Shown here: positions 35,846 to 45,223 of the stretch, one piece after another
Position numbering within the stretch: position 1 is the first letter of the stretch
How the letters are laid out: each line of letters opens with the position of its first letter
NCBI RefSeq assembly: GCF_026914265.1
Contig: NC_069135.1
Coordinates: 2,373,001-2,437,000, forward strand
Source: Mya arenaria
Lineage: Eukaryota > Mollusca > Bivalvia > Myida > Myidae
Direction of reading: 5' to 3'
DNA: 64,000 bases
Notes under the pieces: generated by a model
Told to the model about the DNA's origin: nothing
Seen by the model: only the letters and a program-made list of their open reading frames with translations
Database searches by the model: none
Made by a program: the position numbers and the translations under genes

Positions 35846-37292
35846 CTAACTGCTAGCACGACTTTCACTTTTGAATGTCCAATGTCCAATGTCGTGCTAG
35901 CACAACATTCGATTTTGAATGTCCAATGTCCAATGTCGTGCCAGCACAACATTCGATTTTGAATGTCCAATGTCTTGCCAGCACAACATTCGATTTTGAA
36001 TGTCCAATGTCCAATCTCGTGCCAGCACAACATTCGATTTTGAATGTCCAATGTCCAATGTCGTGCTAGCACGACTTTCACTTTTGAATGTCCAATGTCC
36101 AATGTCGTGCCAGCACAACATTCGATTTTGAATGTCCAATGTCCAATGTCGTGCCAGCACAACATTCGATTTTGAATGTCCAATGTCCAATGTCGTGTCA
36201 GCACAACATTCGATTTTGAATGTCCAATGTCCAATGTCGTGCTAGCACGACTTTCACTTTTGAATGTCCAATGTCCAATGTCGTGTCAGCACAACATTCG
36301 ATTTTGAATGTCCAATGTCCAATGTCGTGCTAGCACGACTTTCACTTTTGAATGTCCAATGTCCAATGTCGTCCCAGCACAACATTCGATTTTGAATGTC
36401 CAATGTCGTGCCAGCACAACATTCGATTTTGAATGTCCAATGTCCAATGTCGTCCCAGCACAACATTCGATTTTAAATGTCCAATGTCCAATGTCGTGCT
36501 AGCACGACTTTCACTTTTGAATGTCCAATGTCCAATGTTGTGCCAGCACAACATTCGATTTTGAATGTCCAATGTCCAATGTCGTGCTAGCACGACTTTC
36601 ACTTTTGAATGTCCAATGTCCAATGTCGTGCCAGCACAACATTCGATTTTGGATGTCCAATGTCCAATGTCGTGCTAGCACGACTTTCACTTTTGAATGT
36701 CCAATGTCCAATGTCGTGCCAGCACAACATTCGATTTTGAATGTCCAATGTCCAATGTCGTGCCAGCACAACATTCGATTTTGAATGTCCAATGTCCAAT
36801 GTCGTGCTAGCACGACTTTCACTTTTGAATGTCCAATGTCGTGCCAGCACAACATTCGATTTTGAATGTCCAATGTCCAATGTCGTGCTAGCACGACTTT
36901 CACTTTTGAATGTCCAATGTCCAATGTCGTGCCAGCACAACATTCGATTTTGAATGTCCAATGTCCAATGTCGTGCCAGCACAACATTCGATTTTGAATG
37001 TCCAATGTCCAATGTCGTGCTAGCACGACTTTCACTTTTGAATGTCCAATGTCCAATGTCGTGCCAGCACAACATTCGATTTTGAATGTCCAATGTCGTG
37101 CTAGCACGACTTTCACTTTTGAATGTCCAATGTCCAATGTCGTGCCAGCACAACATTCGATTTTGAATGTCCAATGTCCAATGTCGTGCTAGCACGACTT
37201 TCACTTTTGAATGTCCAATGTCCAATGTCGTGCCAGCACAACATTCGATTTTGAATGTCCAATGTCGTATGTTTAGCTAACTTCACACAGCT
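35846..37292 (-). repeat. 44 bp satellite array 2 (minus orientation) with leader
   Basis: About 33 units of the same two monomer types as array 1 in reverse orientation, some shortened to 37 bp by loss of one ACATTGG. It ends with the inverted 29 bp leader (37264-37292), directly next to the GCTTGGAATAGC of a 1.2 kb unit. Confidence 0.93.
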
Positions 37293-38398
37293 GCTTGGAA
37301 TAGCAAAAGAAATATGACGAATGTAGCACATTGGTATTAGAAGGGGCAAAACTATGTGAGTGATAAAGTGCTTGTTTTAAACAGGTGTTTCAATATGCAT
37401 TTAACACTTAAGAGTTGTATAACTATAGGACGTTGAGGTTTCCCAAAAATATTGGACCGCTTCACGACAAGCACATCAGCCTTACGCAGGGAAATGCTAA
37501 TCTTCTCTGTATTAATCCAATTTTAGTATACGCAACCGTCATTCGACGGCTACAATAATAAGATGTTTACTGATATAATATATACAAAACAATGTCGATC
37601 GTAACCTTTAACTGGGTTTCACAATTTGAATGTTTGTTTTTTACAGGAATTTCATTGTTGTATAAACGGCGAGAATTCTCTTGGATGTGCAATGTTTTGT
37701 TTTAAATTCCTCCCCATTTATAGACTATGATCGTTGGCCAATATCAATTATAGATAATTTTGTCTGGTATTATTTAAACTTGGTTGTTGTTTAATAGACC
37801 ATCGTCCGTCCGTTTCGAGAACTCAAAGACAGACGCACTGTGTTCGCCATAATACGTACATTGTACGTTATAGACGCGGCTCTAGTATAAGGTTCCTTAT
37901 CTATAAAGTAACAGGCTTCATATCGTATGTTAGAAAACTGCCGATAGCACAACATGCACTGATTAATTCGACGATTCAATGGTCATTCAGTTATCCAAAA
38001 TTCTTTACATTGAACAATTAATAAATATATCCATACATGTTGTTGTGTTATCAAATCTTCTGTTTTGTTATTGAGCATGGGAAATAACAACGAAATATTG
38101 GCAGATTACGTAGCTGAGAGTTAATGCCCCTTTCAAAACCAGCATTTTTTTAAATTATGTATGAATTTTGATACTTTAATTATTATTACTTAAATATTCA
38201 TATCAATTACCGTGTTTCTTTCAGTTTCATTATTTTTGGAGATACCGTTTTCCAGAATCATATTCAAATGCTATTCGCTGTAAATGAGTATATCAGAATT
38301 GAGGTATACATGATACGTCGTTCAATGCCTTTTGAGGATAAGGCTGCACATTTTTATAGGGATTGAAATTGCTCAAACAGAAGACGCCAAGCACGTGA
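37293..38398 (-). repeat. 1.2 kb U6-bearing unit, inverted, interrupted by the CACTGTG transposon
   Basis: Reads on the minus strand as the same unit found in direct order at 48428-53195, including a complete U6-like sequence (37445-37553). It continues past the transposon at 40628. The same arrangement recurs at 44118-45223 in the duplication. Confidence 0.88.
37445..37553 (-). ncRNA. U6 snRNA-like sequence, complete (inverted lineage)
   Basis: 109 nt from GTAGCCGTCG to the terminal ATATTTTT. It matches spliceosomal U6 in GTATACTAAAATTGG, ATACAGAGAAGATTAGCAT (ACAGAGA box and AGC of the catalytic core), CCCTGCG and AAGG of the internal stem-loop, TGAAGCG, TCCA and the U-tail. The 5' region differs from ordinary U6 but forms CCGTC-GAAT-GACGG. 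A TATA-like TATATATTATA lies at about -31 to -20, and GTGAAACCCAGTTAAAGG ends 48 bp before the start. Several changes in the 3' half differ from canonical U6, so it may be a pseudogene or a variant RNA. Confidence 0.8.
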
Positions 38399-39305
38399 CA
38401 CTGTGTGGAAATGGACACCGGATATAGCTCGAAAAATGATCAATCAATAAGCATTTGATTCTGACACATGGTAAGTTTTTTGTTATTATTATTTTATTTT
38501 ATAGTGATATTTATCAAATTCGAAGAGCTTCGAATAGATCAATCCTGTGCAATACACGACTATATAATGGAAATGTGTCTCCTCTTTTGTATAAGAGCAA
38601 AATTCTCGCCGAAAGTTGCATGATCGCTCACAAATGTTCAGTTATGTGGTACGATTTCAAACATAAAACAACAAATAGAAAATAAGAATAAAAACTGAAT
38701 CGAGCGATTTCATTATAATTACAGCATCTAATATTGTGTATGATATCAATACGATATGTTCTGTTGTTATGGAGATATTCATCCTTTTTGATGACCTGAA
38801 GATGTACCGGGGATAGCTGAAGCAAATAAATAACTGCACAGGGGATAGCTATTAGCTGTACTGAGGATAGTTGCGATGTATTTATATTAACGAGGCTGTG
38901 ATAATGGTTACGACTTCTTAACTCTATGCAAGCTCAGGGAAAATTGTCCAATGTTGTCCATATCTAGAAATTAGAGCAATAATGTTACTGTTATATGTAT
39001 AGTATACCTTACATAAATGTGTCCCTTGTTTGTATATATAAATAAAGATGATCGGTCCGTTTGTCTTTGCATTCTTATGAAAATTCAGTTTTATATCATC
39101 AGCTGTCCATATCATAAATATAATATTGACCGGTGACGTCAAACAACTAGTAAGTGCGGCTTGCTATTTTCACAACGACGTAGAAAAGTCGCAAGAAAAC
39201 TTCATTAGCTTTGTTTAATAAAACACACCTACAGCGCTTTAAAAGTATTTAATGGTAATATAAAAGATTCGGTATAATATAAAAAATATTTACATTACAC
39301 TTCGG

Positions 39306-39575
39306 GCACCAGTCAATTGTAACCACGGCCCCCCAGGTCCTGGGGTATACCGGTTATAGCCGGGGAAAAGGGCCGTGTTTTTACTTTCCATGTGCCCCCG
39401 CAGGGCCGGGTGACCGCGGTGGTTTTGTCATAGCGCCAAATTTAGCGGAGATTGGGCCTTATGTAGAGTCTCTGGGGTGCGGGGGCATTTGGCCGGGGTT
39501 TAACCATCAGTTTGTTCCTGCAGGGCGGGGATTTTACCCGGGGTTGGCTGGACCGAAAGTCAAAGTCCCGGCTAT
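39306..39575. mobile_element. GC-rich MITE (CACCAGTC family) nested in the transposon, right end missing
   Basis: Begins CACCAGTCAATTGTAACCAC and follows the full-length copy at 32529 to GGACCGAAAGTCAAAGTC, then breaks off, so the right terminal repeat is lost. It is the same nested event as at 46131. Confidence 0.85.
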
Positions 39576-39876
39576 TTTTGCAACGTTTTTGCACACTAAG
39601 TCATCAATAATAAATAATATATTGTGATCAAATTTTGTTCACTTGAAGCTGTTTCTAAGCTTGGATCGATGTTGCTATTACTTAGAACAGGAAATGGTCT
39701 CAGCTCGTTCACTTCACCGAGAAACTAAGTATTGTGACCAACCTTGAAATATAAGCAGCATGCATACACATGTATACGTTCATTTAGGAGGACATGTACC
39801 AAACTCATTGATAACTTAAGTTTATTCAATAATTTGTCATTACATTGTACTCTCACTTTTGCAGATAATTTGAAAA

Positions 39877-40218
39877 ATGGATTTGACGGATGCATCCATG
39901 GATTTGTCAGCGTTAACTGTGACTGAGGATAATGGAAAAACGTTTGTGTGCAGCATATGTACCTATTCAACTGACTACAAAAGCAACCTGAAAAGGCATA
40001 TGAATGTACAAAGAGACATACCAAGGACCAGCACTCCAAAATCTAAAGAAAAGGCGAATGAAATATCAAAGCCATTAAATATTATGTGTATTGTATATAT
40101 ACTGTTTTTGTGTTACGATCATCTTGGTCCATTTTTACATGCTATCCCCAATACACATTGCTCAACTTTGAAACTATCCCCAGTTCACAAAACGGCTATC
40201 CCCGGTACAGTATCGTGA
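39877..40218 (+). CDS. Short ORF with one zinc-finger-like motif inside the transposon (113 aa)
   Basis: Starts MDLTDASMDLSALTVTEDNG and carries KTFVCSICTYSTDYKSNLKR followed by HMNVQRD, which fits C-x2-C-x12-H of a C2H2 finger; the second histidine is not at its usual place. CTTTTGCAG just upstream (about 39858-39864) could be a splice acceptor, so this may be a captured exon of a host zinc-finger gene. The C-terminal half overlaps the subterminal CTATCCCC motifs and is probably not meaningful protein. In the second element copy one extra A in the run near 46757 shifts the frame. Confidence 0.4.
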   Translation: MDLTDASMDLSALTVTEDNGKTFVCSICTYSTDYKSNLKRHMNVQRDIPRTSTPKSKEKANEISKPLNIMCIVYILFLCYDHLGPFLHAIPNTHCSTLKLSPVHKTAIPGTVS

Positions 40219-40627
40219 ACATTTGTAAGGGCATATCTTTAAAAGTTTAAAAGTTACATTGCCAGTTTTTACAATAAACATAGTTTAGCTTATGCTTGAA
40301 AAATCCTTCGATTCAGTTTTCTTTATTTATTCGATATATTTCCTAAGATTATAATACTTGTCGAAATTCTGTGAGTTTTGAGGTGATCATCACAGATTTA
40401 AAGTAACATTTTTCATGGTCTGCTAATTTTTAAGCATTATAAAGCACATCATAGGCCAAATTTAGCATTCAGCTATTAGTTCAAACACTTGTTTCATTTG
40501 TGGATACGGTAGAAAATCGTTAACACAGCAAGATCTTACCTCTGGTCTAGTAAAACAACAGCATATTGGTATGTTTACTTATCACTTTTAGAGCTATATC
40601 CGGTGTCCATTCCCACACAGTGCGTGA

Positions 40628-40894
40628 GTTCTTAACTCGACTTTAGCAGTATGTCTCCTTGCTCATCGGATGAACCTAACCAAAGGGCTTTTGGAATAGC
40701 AAAACAAATTATGACAAACGTATCACATTGATACTAGAAGTGGCAAAACTCACATGATGTGGGATTTATAAAGTCCTTGTTTGAATCGGTTGTTTCAATA
40801 TGTTTTAACATTCAGAGTTGCATGGTATTAGGACGTTAAGGTTCAAAAAAATATTGGACCGCTTCATGACAAGCAAATCAGCCTTGCGCAGGGA
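40628..40894 (-). repeat. 1.2 kb unit, inverted continuation ending inside U6
   Basis: Continues the inverted unit after the transposon: TATGTCTCCTTGCTCATCGG, then the end of the next unit and the 3' half of its U6-like sequence. At 40894/40895 the sequence switches abruptly to a direct-orientation unit. Confidence 0.85.
40845..40894 (-). pseudogene. U6-like sequence, 3' half only
   Basis: Reads on the minus strand ATCCCTGCGCAAGGCTGAT, then TTGCTTGTCATGAAGCGG and a T-run. CCCTGCGCAAGG is identical to canonical U6, closer than in the complete copies. The 5' half with the ACAGAGA box is absent. Confidence 0.8.
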
Positions 40895-41602
40895 TTTGTT
40901 ATGTGATTTGGGGAAACGTTGATTTCAAAAATACTGAAACAGACATGTACAATGCTATTGATATAAATATATTTAAGAAATAACTATTTAAATGTCAAAA
41001 TTCATACATAATTCATAAAAAATACAACCTCCTACTTAAGAAAAGGGCATTTAATCAAACTACGTAATATGCCAATATTTCGTTTCTGTGTTCCATGCCC
41101 GATAAAAAAGAACGTGTTTATGACAAAAATGTATGGATATATTGATTAATTATTCAATGAATTATATTTGGGAATTCTGAATGACCATTTATTAATTCGA
41201 CGAATTAATCAGTGCGTGTTGTGTTATCGGGAATTTTCCTACAAATAAAGACAGACAGTTTAGGAATCTAATATTAGAGCGGCGTGTGTAACGTACAGTG
41301 TACGAATTATGGCGAACACAGTGCGTCCGTGTTTGTGTTATCGATTCGGATGGACGATGGTCTATTATACGGCAATCAAATGTAAATAATACCAGACAAA
41401 AACACCACTATTTGTGATTGCCCAACGAGCATAGTTTTTGGGGAACCTCAACGTCCTTAAGTTTTACAACTCTAAGTGTTTAAAATATATTGAAACACCT
41501 GTTTTAAACAAGAACTTTATCACTCTCATAGTTTTGCTCCTTCTGATACCAATTAATGTGCTACATTTGTTATAATATATTTTGCTATTCCAAGAGCTCT
41601 TT
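40895..41602 (+). repeat. 1.2 kb unit, direct, lacking its start and its U6-like sequence
   Basis: Begins in the middle of a unit (ATGTGATTTGGGGAAACG) and runs to GCTCTTTGGTCAGG. Near 41434 the segment holding promoter and U6 body is absent: GAGCATAG is joined directly to TTTTTGGGGAACC, i.e. at the terminator run. Confidence 0.82.
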
Positions 41603-42460
41603 GGTCAGGTTCATCCGATGAGCAAGGAGACATACTCTGAAAGTCTTGTTTAGAACTAAAGCGCTTGGCTTCCATTGTTTGTGTCATTTCAATTCTTTAA
41701 ACAAAATGTGCAGCCTTATTCTCAAAAGGCATTGAACGACGTATACATTAATTCTGCAGCAGAGAGTTCTAACTGGGTATATATAGGTTTAACTGGGTAT
41801 AGAAATTCTCATGTACAGCAAATGGAATTGTATGTGATTCTGGGTAAACGTTGATTTCAAAAATAGTGAAACAGACATGTACAATGCTTTTGATATAAGC
41901 ATATCTAAGTAATCATTATTTAACTGTCAAAATTAATAAATAATTTATATGAAAAACTTCCGTTTGAAGGGGGCATTAACTCTCAGCTACGTAACATGCC
42001 AATATTTCGGTGTTATTTCCCATGCCCATTAAAAAGGCTTTGATAACACAAAATGTATGGATATATTTATTAATTGTTCAATGAATTATATTTGGGATTT
42101 CTAAATGACCATTTATTAATTCATCGAATTAACCAGTGCATGTTGCGTTATCGAGAATGTTTTAACAAATGAAGCCAGTTACTTAGATTAGGAACCTAAT
42201 ATTAGCTAGAGCCGAGCCGATCTGCAACGTATAGTGTACGTATTATAGCGAACACAGTGCGTCTGTCTTTGTGTTCTCGATACGGACAGACGAGGGTCTA
42301 TTATACAGCAACCAAATATAAATAAAACAAGGCAAAACCCCCCACTTTTTGCGATTGTCCAACGACCGTAAATCAAAAGGATTTTAAATCATAATATTAC
42401 ATGTCCAAGAGATTTTTTGTCGTATTTACAACAATGAAATTCCTGAAAAAGCAATCATTC

Positions 42461-42510
42461 AAATTGTGAAACCCAGTCAAAGGTTACTATTGTCACTATC
42501 TTATATATAT
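42461..42510 (+). promoter_or_regulatory. Candidate PSE and TATA box of a U6-like unit
   Basis: The block AAATTGTGAAACCCAGTCAA AGGTTAC (42461-42487) ends 48 bases before the U6-like start, and TTATATATAT (42501-42510) lies at -34 to -25. This is the layout of a type 3 RNA polymerase III promoter (proximal sequence element plus TATA). The same two elements precede every complete copy. Confidence 0.65.
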
Positions 42511-42534
42511 GAAAGCATTATACACATCACTATT

Positions 42535-42643
42535 GTAGCCGTCGAAAGGCGGTTGCGTACTCTAAAATTGGATTGATACAGAGAAGATTAGCATTTCCCT
42601 GCGTAAGGCTGATGTGCTTGTCGTGAAGCGGTCCAATATTTTT
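42535..42643 (+). ncRNA. U6 snRNA-like sequence, complete
   Basis: 109 nt starting GTAGCCGTCGAAAGGCGG, with CTAAAATTGG, GATACAGAGAAGATTAGCAT, CCCTGCG, AAGG, GTGAAGCGG and a final ATATTTTT. The 5' hairpin is CCGTC-GAAA-GGCGG (one T-G wobble). Promoter elements are listed separately. Confidence 0.8.
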
Positions 42644-42800
42644 GGGGAACCTCAACGCCCTTAAGTTTTACAACTCTAAGTGTTTAAAACAAATTGAAAC
42701 ACCTGTTTTAAACAAGGACTTTATCTCTCACAAAGTTTTGCTCCTTCTTATATCAATGTGCTACATTTGTCATAATATATTTTGCTATTCCAAGAGCTCT

Positions 42801-44117
42801 TGCCAGCACAACATTCGATTTTGAATGTCCAATGTCCAATCTCGTGCCAGCACAACATTCGATTTTGAATGTCCAATGTCCAATGTCGTGCTAGCACGAC
42901 TTTCACTTTTGAATGTCCAATGTCCAATGTCGTGCCAGCACAACATTCGATTTTGAATGTCCAATGTCCAATGTCGTGCCAGCACAACATTCGATTTTGA
43001 ATGTCCAATGTCCAATGTCGTGTCAGCACAACATTCGATTTTGAATGTCCAATGTCCAATGTCGTGCTAGCACGACTTTCACTTTTGAATGTCCAATGTC
43101 CAATGTCGTGTCAGCACAACATTCGATTTTGAATGTCCAATGTCCAATGTCGTGCTAGCACGACTTTCACTTTTGAATGTCCAATGTCCAATGTCGTCCC
43201 AGCACAACATTCGATTTTGAATGTCCAATGTCGTGCCAGCACAACATTCGATTTTGAATGTCCAATGTCCAATGTCGTCCCAGCACAACATTCGATTTTA
43301 AATGTCCAATGTCCAATGTCGTGCTAGCACGACTTTCACTTTTGAATGTCCAATGTCCAATGTTGTGCCAGCACAACATTCGATTTTGAATGTCCAATGT
43401 CCAATGTCGTGCTAGCACGACTTTCACTTTTGAATGTCCAATGTCCAATGTCGTGCCAGCACAACATTCGATTTTGGATGTCCAATGTCCAATGTCGTGC
43501 TAGCACGACTTTCACTTTTGAATGTCCAATGTCCAATGTCGTGCCAGCACAACATTCGATTTTGAATGTCCAATGTCCAATGTCGTGCCAGCACAACATT
43601 CGATTTTGAATGTCCAATGTCCAATGTCGTGCTAGCACGACTTTCACTTTTGAATGTCCAATGTCGTGCCAGCACAACATTCGATTTTGAATGTCCAATG
43701 TCCAATGTCGTGCTAGCACGACTTTCACTTTTGAATGTCCAATGTCCAATGTCGTGCCAGCACAACATTCGATTTTGAATGTCCAATGTCCAATGTCGTG
43801 CCAGCACAACATTCGATTTTGAATGTCCAATGTCCAATGTCGTGCTAGCACGACTTTCACTTTTGAATGTCCAATGTCCAATGTCGTGCCAGCACAACAT
43901 TCGATTTTGAATGTCCAATGTCGTGCTAGCACGACTTTCACTTTTGAATGTCCAATGTCCAATGTCGTGCCAGCACAACATTCGATTTTGAATGTCCAAT
44001 GTCCAATGTCGTGCTAGCACGACTTTCACTTTTGAATGTCCAATGTCCAATGTCGTGCCAGCACAACATTCGATTTTGAATGTCCAATGTCGTATGTTTA
44101 GCTAACTTCACACAGCT
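42801..44117 (-). repeat. 44 bp satellite array 3 (duplicate of array 2)
   Basis: About 29 units of types A and B, the same series as 35976-37292, ending with the same 29 bp leader (44089-44117). Confidence 0.93.
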
Positions 44118-44269
44118 GCTTGGAATAGCAAAAGAAATATGACGAATGTAGCACATTGGTATTAGAAGGGGCAAAACTATGTGAGTGATTAAGTGCTTGT
44201 TTTAAACAGGTGTTTCAATATGCATTTAACACTTAAGAGTTGTATAACTATAGGACGTTGAGGTTTCCC

Positions 44270-44378
44270 AAAAATATTGGACCGCTTCACGACAAGCACA
44301 TCAGCCTTACGCAGGGAAATGCTAATCTTCTCTGTATTAATCCAATTTTAGTATACGCAACCGTCATTCGACGGCTAC
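44270..44378 (-). ncRNA. U6 snRNA-like sequence, complete (duplicate of 37445-37553)
   Basis: Identical in layout to the copy 6825 bp to the left: TATACTAAAATTGG, ATACAGAGAAGATTAGCAT, CCCTGCG, T-run. It owes its presence to the recent tandem duplication. Confidence 0.8.
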
Positions 44379-45223
44379 AATAATAAGATGTTTACTGATA
44401 TAATATATACAAAACAATGTCGATCGTAACCTTTAACTGGGTTTCACAATTTGAATGTTTGTTTTTTACAGGAATTTCATTGTTGTATAAACGGCGAGAA
44501 TTCTCTTGGATGTGCAATGTTTTGTTTTAAATTCCTCCCCATTTATAGACTATGATCGTTGGCCAATATCAATTATAGATAATTTTGTCTGGCATTATTT
44601 AAACTTGGTTGTTGTTTAATAGACCATCGTCCGTCCGTTTCGAGAACTCAAAGACAGACGCACTGTGTTCGCCATAATACGGACATTGTACGTTATAGAC
44701 GCGGCTCTAGTATAAGGTTCCTTATCTATAAAGTAACAGGCTTCATATCGTATGTTAGAAAACTGCCGATAGCACAACATGCACTGATTAATTCGACGAT
44801 TCAATGGTCATTCAGTTATCCAAAATTCTTTACATTGAACAATTAATAAATATATCCATACATGTTGTTGTGTTATCAAATCTTCTGTTTTGTTATTGAG
44901 CATGGGAAATAACAACGAAATATTGGCAGATTACGTAGCTGAGAGTTAATGCCCCTTTCAAAACCAGCATTTTTTTAAATTATGTATGAATTTTGATACT
45001 TTAATTATTATTACTTAAATATTCATATCAATTACCGTGTTTCTTTCAGTTTCATTATTTTTGGAGATACCGTTTTCCAGAATCATATTCAAATGCTATT
45101 CGCTGTAAATGAGTATATCAGAATTGAGGTATACATGATACGTCGTTCAATGCCTTTTGAGGATAAGGCTGCACATTTTTATAGGGATTGAAATTGCTCA
45201 AACAGAAGACGCCAAGCACGTGA

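Larger units (their letters stand above)
38399..40622. mobile_element. DNA transposon with CACTGTG ends, 5 bp target duplication (copy 1)
   Basis: A 2224 bp element beginning CACTGTGTGGAAATGGACAC and ending with the inverse, GTGTCCATTCCCACACAGTG; the terminal repeats run 32 bp with one mismatch and weaker pairing to about 43 bp. CGTGA flanks both sides (38394-38398, 40623-40627). Unoccupied versions of the target are present in other units (GCCAAGCGCTTTAGTTC). Three GGGGATAG-type motifs lie 410-464 bp from the left end and three inverted CTATCCCC motifs 419-473 bp from the right end. Ends of this kind with 5 bp duplications suggest a Transib-related element; Chapaev-like is the alternative. 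No transposase is visible, so it is non-autonomous. Confidence 0.85.
35976..42800 (+). repeat. 6825 bp tandem duplication, copy 1
   Basis: Everything from inside satellite array 2 through the transposon and the U6-like unit is repeated at 42801-49626 at an offset of 6825 (6826 after about 46757). I noted only scattered single-base differences, for example near 37371, 37752 and 37841. The junction at 42798-42801 shares TCTT with the start of copy 1. Confidence 0.93.
41603..42800 (+). repeat. 1.2 kb U6-bearing unit, direct (A type)
   Basis: Starts GGTCAGGTTCATCCGATGAG and ends GCTATTCCAAGAGCTCT, where satellite array 3 begins. Contains the complete U6-like sequence at 42535-42643. Confidence 0.9.

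Noticed and set aside
34263-37349. ORFs of up to 208 codons with WTLDIQNRMLCWHDIGH repeats
   Set aside because: Artefacts of the 44 bp satellite, which lacks stops in most frames; the same holds at 42748-44174.
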